Assembly: GCA_040775095.1 (NCBI GenBank)
Contig: JAXGTD010000160.1
Location: forward strand, 1 to 8,387
Reading direction: 5' to 3'
Source: JAXGTD01 sp040775095
GTDB taxonomy: Bacteria > Pseudomonadota > Gammaproteobacteria > Chromatiales > Chromatiaceae
DNA length: 8,387 nucleotides
Within the stretch, counting starts at the first letter, position 1; each line of letters starts with the position of its first letter. The position numbers and the translations under genes were made by a program. The notes below the pieces were generated by a model that worked only from the letters and a program-made list of their open reading frames with translations, made no database searches and had not been told where the DNA came from. Below, in pieces: positions 1-7,723 of the stretch.

Positions 1-79
1 CGATGGCCAGGTCGATCAGGGCCTCGGGGTGGTGCCCGACGGTCTCTCGGCCACCAAAAATGGATTGGAACAGCTTCAC
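1..79 (-). CDS. N-terminal fragment of an unrecognised protein (cut by window edge)
   Basis: Only the first 26 codons are in the window; the gene runs off the left edge. It starts with GTG at 79-77 and begins VKLFQSIFGGRETVGHHPEA. The start is supported by a strong Shine-Dalgarno (GGAGG, 91-87 on the minus strand) seven bases upstream. It lies 54 bases downstream of the glgP stop on the same strand, with no terminator-like hairpin plus T-run between, so co-transcription with glgP is likely. I do not recognise the family, and 26 residues are too few to assign a function. There is no signal peptide; the start looks like that of a soluble cytoplasmic protein. Confidence 0.6.
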   Translation of the reverse strand, partial: MKLFQSIFGGRETVGHHPEALIDLAI

Positions 80-133
80 CGCGTTTCCTCCCTCAGGATG
101 AGCGGACGCCTCGGCCCTGGGTCCGGCTCCGTG

Positions 134-2629
<2,496 letters not shown>

Positions 2630-2637
2630 ACTTGCAA

Positions 2638-2643
2638 TCCTCT
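2638..2643 (-). promoter_or_regulatory. Ribosome binding site of glgP
   Basis: AGAGGA on the minus strand lies eight bases before the ATG at 2629. It supports that start for glycogen phosphorylase. Confidence 0.7.
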
Positions 2644-2813
2644 ATTTGCGGTGATGTATCAGCAGCTGTCCGAGCGGGGTGCCACGGCGGCTCTCATCCG
2701 GGAAACCGTGCTGCCCCCAACGTTCGTTTCGTTTTCCAGATCGGCCCAGCGCTCTTCCATTGCGATCGCACAGTTCCTCACAGGCCTCCATCGCCACGCA
2801 TTGCCGCGCGCTC

Positions 2814-4154
2814 TCAATTCGTCAAGGCCCCGAGCGCCAGCACATAGAGCGCCCCCAAGCCCAGCTGCACAACGGTGACAGGCAGCCCGTAGCGGACGAA
2901 GCGCATGAAGGTCACCCGTTGCCCCTCGCTCGCGCAGATGCCGACGGCCACGATGTTGGCCGAGGCCCCGACCAGCGTGGCATTGCCCCCTAGGGTCGCC
3001 CCAAACATCATGGCGATGAAGACCGGCAGCGTGTCCGACGGCCAGTCGACGAAGCCCGCGGCCAGCGCGATCTCCGGGACCGCCTCGGCGGCCACCAGGT
3101 AGCCCTTGGCCATAATCAGGGCCGCGGCGACCACGGGGATATTGGCCAACAGGCTCGACAGAATCCCGATGCCTGCCAGCAAGAGCAGGGCGACCAGGGT
3201 GAGCTCCGCCCCGAACCACTCGTAAAGCTGGACCGAGAGGCCCTGCAACAGGCCGGTCTTGGTGAACGCCTGCACGAGAATGAAGATCGCTCCCAGGAAG
3301 ACGATGGTCTTCCAATCCACGTCCTTCAGCACCGCGTCTACCGGCTCGACTTGTGCCCCGTAGACAAGAAGCAACGCCAGGGTAGCCCCGATGATGGCCA
3401 CGGTCGGCGGGACGATGCGGGTGGGCAGGGCCTCGCCGAACAGGAACAATGCAACCATCAGCGCGAGCACCAACAGGGCGAATGCTGCAAAACCGGGACT
3501 CTGGATCGATCGCAGCGGCGCCGCGGTCGGCAGCTCCTGGCGCGCGGTCCAGATGTCCGGCATCAGTCGCGGCAGGAGGGGAATAACGACCAGCACCGCG
3601 AGCAGGCCGCCGAGGCTCACCATGCGCAGGTAGTCGCCAAAGGACAGGCCGATGGCGCTGCCCACCAGGAATGTCGCGGGGTCGCCCACCAGCGTGAGCA
3701 TGCCGGCGGAGTTGCTGACCAGGGCGGTCAGGATCAAAGGTCCGACGAAGTCCACCTTCAGCGCCCGGGCGACCCCGACGATGACCGGTGCAACCAGGAT
3801 CACCGCCGTGGCATTGGGCAGGAAGGCGCACACGGGGGCTACCAGGGCCACCAGGAGGAGCAGGTAACGCCTGCCGCTTCCGCCCTTGGCACGGAGGAAC
3901 CGGTCCCCGACCCACTCGAAGACCCCGGTGCGTGCCAGAACCCGTGCCACGATCATTCCGCCGAACAGCAGGGACAGAGGCCCGGCCGCGGTGACCGCCG
4001 CCGCTGTCAGGTCGTTGGACTCCAGCAGGCCCAGGGCGAGAAGGATGCAGACGCCGAGCAGCGCGGCGACCACCATGTCGATGAGGTCGAAGGCGATCGC
4101 CAGGATGACGCCAGCGAACACCCCGATGGTCAGATAGATCTGCAGGTCGCTCAT
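2814..4154 (-). CDS. Ion transporter superfamily permease (ArsB/NhaD/SLC13, CitMHS-like)
   Basis: This is a 446-residue, very hydrophobic inner-membrane protein with roughly 10-12 membrane segments. The two-fold internal repeat typical of the ion transporter superfamily is visible. The first half carries FLPNATAVILVAPVI (111-125), SNSAGMLTLVGDPATFLVG (147-165) and SFGDYLRM (171-178). The second half carries LANIPVVAAALIMAKG (336-351), GATLGGNATLVGASANIVAV (385-404) and an equivalent VTFMRFVRYG (414-423). The 'GDPA' and 'GASAN' hairpins correspond to the substrate/ion-binding re-entrant loops of ArsB, NhaD and SLC13 carriers. The substrate cannot be read from sequence: Na+/H+ exchange, di- or tricarboxylate, sulfate or arsenite transport are all represented in relatives. 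It begins 14 bases after the binding-protein stop, with a GAGGG Shine-Dalgarno just before the ATG at 4154, so the two are probably translated from one mRNA. No arsR or arsC gene is nearby, which weakens an arsenite-efflux reading. Confidence 0.85.
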   Translation of the reverse strand: MSDLQIYLTIGVFAGVILAIAFDLIDMVVAALLGVCILLALGLLESNDLTAAAVTAAGPLSLLFGGMIVARVLARTGVFEWVGDRFLRAKGGSGRRYLLLLVALVAPVCAFLPNATAVILVAPVIVGVARALKVDFVGPLILTALVSNSAGMLTLVGDPATFLVGSAIGLSFGDYLRMVSLGGLLAVLVVIPLLPRLMPDIWTARQELPTAAPLRSIQSPGFAAFALLVLALMVALFLFGEALPTRIVPPTVAIIGATLALLLVYGAQVEPVDAVLKDVDWKTIVFLGAIFILVQAFTKTGLLQGLSVQLYEWFGAELTLVALLLLAGIGILSSLLANIPVVAAALIMAKGYLVAAEAVPEIALAAGFVDWPSDTLPVFIAMMFGATLGGNATLVGASANIVAVGICASEGQRVTFMRFVRYGLPVTVVQLGLGALYVLALGALTN

Positions 4155-4168
4155 GGCATGCCCTCGCC

Positions 4169-5209
4169 TCAGTCGACCGGCGGGGCGTACATGAGCCCGC
4201 CCTGAGTCCAGAGACGATTGAGAGCGCGCTCGATACGCAACGGCGAATCGGCCCCGAGGTTGCGCGCAAACACCTCGCCGTAATTGCCGACGGCCTCGAC
4301 GGCCCGCACCGCCCAGCCCGGGTCGAGCCCCATGGCTTGCGCCACCAGGCCCTTCCCCTCTTCCTGCTTCGTCAGCCAGGCGAGCTGACCGCCGCCTGCC
4401 GCAAGCTTGGCGTCGAGGTTAGCTCGGGTGATCCCGTCCTCCTCCGCGAGGATTAGGGCGAACAGCACCCAGCGGACCACGGTAGTCCATTCCGGATCGC
4501 CCTCCCAGACGACCGGCGCCAGTGGATCCTTGGCAATGCGCTCAGACAGGATGACGTAGCCATCCGGGCCGCCTGGCGCTCCGATTCGCGCGGCGGTCAG
4601 CTGCGAGACGTCCGAGCTGTACGCGGCGCAACGACCGGCAAAGAAGGCGGCCGCCACGTCAGCCGCCGAGTCGATCTCCACGCGTTTCATCGACAGCCCG
4701 TGCTGTTCGGCGTAGCGCCCCAGGTTGCGCTCGTGGGTGGTCCCCTTCTCAACGCACACCGTGGCGCCGTTCAACTGACGCGGCGTGTCGATTCCCGCGC
4801 TCGTCGGCACAAGAAAGCCCTGGCTGTCGTAATAGATGACGGCGGGGAACTGCACCTTCAGCGCCGCCTCGCGGACCAGGTTCCAGGTGGTGTTGCGGGC
4901 CAACAGGTCGATCCGTCCGGCCTGGAGGGCGGGGAAGCGGGTGGAGGACTTCAGGGGTACGAACCTGACCCGCTCGCTGTCGTCCAGCACGGCGGCCGCC
5001 ACGGCACGGCAGAAGTCGGCATCCAAACCCTGCCAACGGCCGGTCGCGTCCCGATGAGAGAAGCCCGGTATGCCCTCGCTCACTCCGCAGCGGAGCACGC
5101 CCCGAGCCTTGATGCCAGCGAGAACCTCACCAGCGAAGGCACCCGCCGACGTGACCGCAACCCCCCCTAACAGCGCAAGTACCGGGAAGATGAGCCGGAG
5201 TCTTCGCAT
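4169..5209 (-). CDS. Periplasmic amino-acid-binding protein, AapJ-like (SBP family 3)
   Basis: Start chosen at 5209, giving 346 residues. MRRLRLIFPVLALLGG opens a classic signal peptide (n-region RRLR, hydrophobic core, AFA-like cleavage near residue 26), and AGAGAGGAA lies just upstream. A longer frame to 5275 would put a charged extension before the signal peptide and run through a hairpin, so it is unlikely. The mature protein matches AapJ, the binding subunit of the general L-amino acid ABC importer. Visible blocks are LRCGVSEGIPGFS (39-51), the family-3 signature GLDADFCRAVAAAV (61-74), DLLARNTTWN (101-110) with the arginine expected to grip the amino-acid carboxylate, YYDSQGF (126-132), and the C-terminal AVGNYGEVFARNLG and GGLMYAPPV. 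Length fits AapJ (about 340). The expected aapQ, aapM and aapP genes are absent; the next gene is instead an ArsB/SLC13-type permease 14 bases downstream. The ligand is probably a polar amino acid, but this is inferred only from the family. Confidence 0.93.
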   Translation of the reverse strand: MRRLRLIFPVLALLGGVAVTSAGAFAGEVLAGIKARGVLRCGVSEGIPGFSHRDATGRWQGLDADFCRAVAAAVLDDSERVRFVPLKSSTRFPALQAGRIDLLARNTTWNLVREAALKVQFPAVIYYDSQGFLVPTSAGIDTPRQLNGATVCVEKGTTHERNLGRYAEQHGLSMKRVEIDSAADVAAAFFAGRCAAYSSDVSQLTAARIGAPGGPDGYVILSERIAKDPLAPVVWEGDPEWTTVVRWVLFALILAEEDGITRANLDAKLAAGGGQLAWLTKQEEGKGLVAQAMGLDPGWAVRAVEAVGNYGEVFARNLGADSPLRIERALNRLWTQGGLMYAPPVD

Positions 5210-5214
5210 TGCGG

Positions 5215-5223
5215 TTCCTCTCT
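5215..5223 (-). promoter_or_regulatory. Ribosome binding site that sets the binding-protein start
   Basis: AGAGAGGAA on the minus strand, with AGGA six bases before the ATG at 5209. It selects the internal methionine that opens the signal peptide over the upstream in-frame start at 5275. Confidence 0.75.
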
Positions 5224-5235
5224 TCGCCTCGCGGC

Positions 5236-5268
5236 ACCGCTCCCGCCGCGCGCCGATGCGGGAGCGGT
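5236..5268 (-). promoter_or_regulatory. Perfect 11-bp inverted repeat in the leader of the binding-protein gene
   Basis: ACCGCTCCCGC (5236-5246) and its exact complement GCGGGAGCGGT (5258-5268) enclose an 11-base spacer. It sits 12 bases before the ribosome binding site of the AapJ-like gene. No T-run follows on either strand, so it is not a standard intrinsic terminator. It could be an mRNA leader structure, a processing or stability element, or an operator. Confidence 0.5.
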
Positions 5269-5290
5269 AGCGCAATGGTTTGTATCGGAA

Positions 5291-5310
5291 ACCGAGGGCA
5301 AGCCCCCGGT
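5291..5310 (-). terminator. Possible weak terminator after the phosphoketolase remnant
   Basis: On the minus strand ACCGGGGG and CCCTCGGT pair over eight positions (one G-U) around a CTTG tetraloop, followed by only TTT. It lies 25 bases after the phosphoketolase stop at 5336. The short T-tract makes it weak. It overlaps by three bases a second small inverted repeat (GGTTT/AAACC, 5277-5293), so the two cannot form together. Confidence 0.4.
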
Positions 5311-5335
5311 GCCGTCTGGATAGCCCCCCGTCCGT

Positions 5336-6056
5336 CTAAAACGGCCAGACCCAGTTGGTGATCTCGTCGCGATCCGTCCCGTGCTCGTGGGCATAGGCCA
5401 GGTTCCGGATGATCTCGTTCGTCATCTGCTCCTGGATACGCGCGGCCCGGGCGGCGAGTCCCGGCGTCCGGTCGATGACGTCGATCACCAGGGTGAAGCG
5501 GTCGCTCTGGTTCAGGATCGCCAGCTCCAGCGGGGGGGTTGATGTTGCCGCGCTCCTTGTAGCCGCGCACATGCAGGTTCTCGTGGCTGCGCAACCGATA
5601 GGCGAGCTTGTGGATCAGCCAGGGGTAGCCGTGGAAGTTGAAGATCACCGGCTTGTCAGTGGTGAACAGGCTGTCGAGCTCGCACTCGGTCGAGCCATGG
5701 GGATGCTCGCCGGCGGGCTGCAGCTTGTAGAGGTCCACCACGTTGGCGAAGCGAACTTTCAACTCCGGCAGGTGCTCGCGCAGCAGCGCGGTCGCGGCCA
5801 GGACCTCCTGGGTGGCCACGTCGCCGCAGTAGGCCATAACGACGTCCGGCTCCACGCCCTCGTCGTTGCTCGCGCGCGCCCAGATCGCGATGCCCTTGGC
5901 GCAGTGCACGACCGCCTCGTCGGTGGTGGTGAACTGCAGGTGCTTTTGCTTGTCCGCGACGATGACGTTGATGCAGTCGGTCGATCGCAGGCACTGGTCG
6001 GCCACCGCCAGCAGGGTGTTGGCGTCGAGTGGCCGGGTATCCGGGGTATCGCTCAT
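5336..6056 (-). pseudogene. Phosphoketolase remnant: C-terminal (XFP_C) domain only, frameshifted
   Basis: Intact phosphoketolases (about 790 residues) split xylulose-5-phosphate or fructose-6-phosphate with phosphate, giving acetyl phosphate plus a shorter sugar phosphate, and use thiamine diphosphate. Here only the last quarter is present. After MSDTPDTRPL the sequence goes straight into the C-terminal domain: DANTLLAVADQCLRS (11-25), INVIVADKQ (29-37), EPDVVMAYCGDV (69-80), LKVRFANVVDLYKLQP (99-114), FNFHGYPWLIHKLAYR (139-154) and HVRGYKE (162-168). The reading frame breaks after NINPP (residue 175) at a run of seven C (5538-5532). One base fewer restores LELAILNQSDRFTLVIDVID and the family-like ending NWVWPF, giving 239 residues. 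The ThDP-binding and N-terminal catalytic domains are absent, so catalysis by this product alone is not expected. The start at 6056 has a weak AGGCGAG upstream. Without the frameshift correction the frame stays open to 5127, into the next gene. Confidence 0.85.
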
Positions 6057-6102
6057 GCATCTCGCCTGTTTGCAGGTCTGGTCGCCCAAATGCAGAATAC
6101 AT

Positions 6103-6131
6103 GCCATAGCAGCACAAACTCGCTGATCCAA
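6103..6131 (-). promoter_or_regulatory. Possible promoter upstream of the phosphoketolase remnant
   Basis: On the minus strand TTGGAT (6131-6126) and TATGGC (6108-6103) are separated by 17 bases. An AT-rich tract with TTTTTAAAGTTTTT lies directly upstream, like an UP element in otherwise GC-rich DNA. Each hexamer matches the consensus at only three of six positions, so this is tentative. An alternative -10, TATTCT, lies at 6099-6094. Confidence 0.25.
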
Positions 6132-6633
6132 GAAAAACTTTAAAAACTCGTCGGTTGACCACGGCAGCGAACCAACGCAAGGGCGCACCTCCCATGCCTG
6201 GCTCCGATATTTCGGATCTTCTACAGATTGCCGGGTGGATTCGCGCCGACCCACAACCCTTTCGGACTTGGGGGTAGGGGGATAGCACCCGTGGTCCTCG
6301 TCGACGCCGACGCCCTCAGGTCGCACCCCTGCCGACTCGCTTTCGTACGTGAAATCTGGCGATTTCGCCGAACGGAAACCGCCGCGTTGCACGTAGCGCG
6401 CCGATATTGGCCGACTATTGACCAGGGCTCATGCCTTTTCGGGGTATTGCGACCTAAGGCGGACGGCCTCCTAGGGTGTCGTGCAGGGCCAACACCGCAA
6501 GGCGCAGTTGAATATGGCCGTGCCCGAGTGGTTGCGTCGGCGGATGTCCAGCCCTCTGCATCGGACACCATGAGCTCACCCATGACCGGGGCGCCCTCGC
6601 CCTCTCGCGTCTACGCTTCCGATGCGCCCTCCT

Positions 6634-6639
6634 CTATAC
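6634..6639 (+). promoter_or_regulatory. Possible -10 element for the small exported protein gene
   Basis: TATACT matches the sigma-70 -10 consensus at five of six positions and lies 58 bases before the ATG at 6698. No good -35 is visible at the right distance (TACGCT at 6611-6616 is poor), so an activator may be needed or the call may be wrong. Confidence 0.35.
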
Positions 6640-6697
6640 TGCGCCGGGCGTTCGTATGCCCTGGACGCGAGATCAACAACACGAGGACATTTCCATC

Positions 6698-7144
6698 ATG
6701 TTCAAAATCGGTAAGACAGTCGGTTTCGTTGCGCTTGCCGCCATGCTCGTCGCCGGGTTGGCATTGGCCGGGGACGCGAAAAAGCCATCCGGCACGGTCA
6801 CGATCGATGAGACCCAGTTCGGCTTCATCGTAGGGGGCAGCACCGGCGGCGGAACGCTCGCCTTCAAGGGGAAAGAATACCCTTTCAAGCTGGGTGGCCT
6901 GAGCCTGGGCGCGAACGTGGGAGTCTCTAAGATGAGCGCGACGGGTGAGGTCTACGATCTGAAGAAAGTCTCCGATTTTCCAGGCATCTACACCAAGCTG
7001 GATGCGAGCGTGGCGGCTGGCGGCGGTGTTGGCGGACTGCATCTGAAGAACGAAAACGGGGTGATCATGCGCCTGGAGTCACGGACCAAAGGCCTTCAAT
7101 TGAATTTGGGCATGAGCGGCGTCACGGTCACGATGCAGAAGTGA
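6698..7144 (+). CDS. Small exported glycine-rich protein of unknown function
   Basis: This is a 148-residue protein. ATG 6698 is chosen because GAGGA lies ten bases upstream and because this methionine opens a clean signal peptide: KIGK, then a hydrophobic core VGFVALAAMLVAGLALA, with likely cleavage after Ala24. An upstream in-frame ATG at 6656 would bury the signal peptide. The mature part (about 124 residues) has alternating hydrophobic/polar strands and glycine clusters: FGFIVGGSTGGGTLAFKGKE (41-60), YPFKLGGLSLGANVGVSKMS (61-80), ATGEVYDLKKVSDFPGIYTK (81-100), AAGGGVGGLHLKNENGV (106-122) and LNLGMSGVTVTM (135-146). This suggests a small beta-rich periplasmic or envelope protein. It has a general likeness to short secreted proteobacterial proteins with 'GGLxLGxxGVSKMxATGEVY' segments, but I cannot name a family with certainty. 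It is monocistronic, with its own probable promoter, and is flanked by non-coding DNA on both sides. There are no cysteines, so it is neither a lipoprotein nor disulfide-bonded. Confidence 0.85.
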   Translation: MFKIGKTVGFVALAAMLVAGLALAGDAKKPSGTVTIDETQFGFIVGGSTGGGTLAFKGKEYPFKLGGLSLGANVGVSKMSATGEVYDLKKVSDFPGIYTKLDASVAAGGGVGGLHLKNENGVIMRLESRTKGLQLNLGMSGVTVTMQK

Positions 7145-7202
7145 CGAGCGCGTAACGCGCGTAGTCGCAGGCCGGAACGACCAAAATTAGGCCAAGCCTG
7201 TC

Positions 7203-7225
7203 ATCTCGGCAAGGAATGCCGGGAT
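7203..7225 (+). repeat. Palindromic unit, 9-bp stem, resembling a dispersed intergenic repeat
   Basis: ATCTCGGCA and TGCCGGGAT pair over nine positions (one G-U) around AGGAA. With its flanks (GTCAT before, TTGG after) it resembles the common proteobacterial repeat of the form GTCATYCCGGC...GCCGGRAT. No T-run follows, so it is not a textbook terminator for the upstream gene. Confidence 0.4.
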
Positions 7226-7574
7226 TGGCAGAGACAGCGTCTTCGGGACCGCAGTGCCCACACCAGATCCCATCATCACTGCGAACGCCATGAGATTTAC
7301 GGCACCCCCTGTTTGGAGCCTGCCTCGCGCTCCAGAACTGGTAACAAGCAGGTTCGGGTCGTAGACGGTCCTCACTCTTTCGTCAAAGGGCCACACCCGA
7401 CAGTGATGTCGGCGGCATAACGGCCCCCCCGGCCCTACAAATCCGCAGCCGCCCGGTCCGCGCTGGCGGCGCTCGTCGAGCTGCGACGCCCGACATGTGC
7501 CCGAAGACAGTCTTTACAAGGCGATTAGCGTCGAAACGCAACCGGCGCTGAGGAGTACCCATCTCTGGCCCTGG

Positions 7575-7596
7575 ATTCCGGTATCCGAGCCGGAAT
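7575..7596 (+). repeat. Palindromic unit ATTCCGG...CCGGAAT
   Basis: Perfect seven-base arms (7575-7581 and 7590-7596) surround an eight-base loop. The context CTGGATTCCGG and CCGGAATAACGG matches a well-known style of dispersed intergenic repeat in proteobacteria. Part of a cluster with the unit at 7649-7669. Confidence 0.5.
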
Positions 7597-7648
7597 AACG
7601 GGCACAGCGGCCACGTTCGTGGGCCGTCGTCCCGGTAGGAAGCCAGGA

Positions 7649-7669
7649 CCCAGTGCCATGGACGCTGGG
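7649..7669 (+). repeat. Palindromic unit CCCAGTGCCATGGACGCTGGG-type
   Basis: CCCAG (7649-7653) and CTGGG (7665-7669) flank a CCATGG core (7656-7661), preceded by CGTCGTCCCGG at 7625-7635. The 'CCAGTGCCATGGACxCTGG' core is familiar from dispersed intergenic repeats, so this is probably the second half of the same element as 7575-7596. Confidence 0.45.
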
Positions 7670-7723
7670 AGGCGGCCCAGCTGCGCAATAGCGCTAATCA
7701 CCTGGAGTGATCTGGCAATCCCG

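Larger units (their letters stand above)
6057..6697. other. 641-bp divergent intergenic region without a convincing gene
   Basis: This lies between the phosphoketolase remnant (leftward) and the small exported protein (rightward). Open frames of up to 201 codons exist on both strands, but none shows a recognisable motif, a good ribosome binding site or a plausible composition; they overlap one another as expected in GC-rich DNA. A small inverted repeat (TCCGA/TCGGA, 6203-6216) and candidate promoters at each end are all I can point to. It may contain decayed sequence, but I recognise no parent gene. Confidence 0.5.
7145..7723. other. 579-bp intergenic region between convergent genes, with palindromic repeats
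   Basis: Minus-strand frames of 69 and 101 codons (7187-7396 and 7383-7688) have no recognisable motif or ribosome binding site, and the second runs across palindromic repeats. The stretch holds several hairpin-forming units, listed separately where they are strong. Others are GCGCG/CGCGC at 7148-7160, CCGACA/TGTCGG around a GTGA loop at 7397-7412, and ATCAC/GTGAT at 7697-7711. None is followed by a T-run. Confidence 0.55.

Noticed and set aside
2814..4154. Calling the permease arsB
   Set aside because: Fold-level similarity to ArsB is clear, but there is no arsR/arsC context and the neighbour is an amino-acid-binding protein, so the substrate is left open.
3351..4205. Plus-strand 284-codon open frame
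   Set aside because: Antisense to the permease. It is very rich in Gln, Asp, His and Gly, as expected for the complement of hydrophobic codons.
2659..4269. Minus-strand 536-codon open frame overlapping the permease
   Set aside because: Longer than the permease but in another frame, Arg/Gly/Pro-rich and motif-free. The 446-codon frame shows true membrane segments and family motifs.
5210..5275. N-terminal extension of the binding protein to a start at 5275
   Set aside because: Would place a charged stretch ahead of the signal peptide and translate through a perfect inverted repeat; the start at 5209 has a strong ribosome binding site.
6057..6392. Upstream extension of the phosphoketolase frame to 6392
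   Set aside because: The extra residues show no phosphoketolase similarity and cover the AT-rich promoter-like tract.
6515..6560. tRNA-like stretch GCCGTGCCCGAGTGG
   Set aside because: Resembles the D-arm of a class II tRNA for a few bases only; no anticodon arm, T-arm (GGTTCRA) or acceptor pairing follows.
7187..7396. Minus-strand 69-codon open frame
   Set aside because: No ribosome binding site or recognisable motif, and it contains a palindromic repeat at 7203-7225.
7697..7711. ATCAC/GTGAT hairpin as terminator of the HlyD-like gene
   Set aside because: Only five pairs with no T-run on the transcribed strand.
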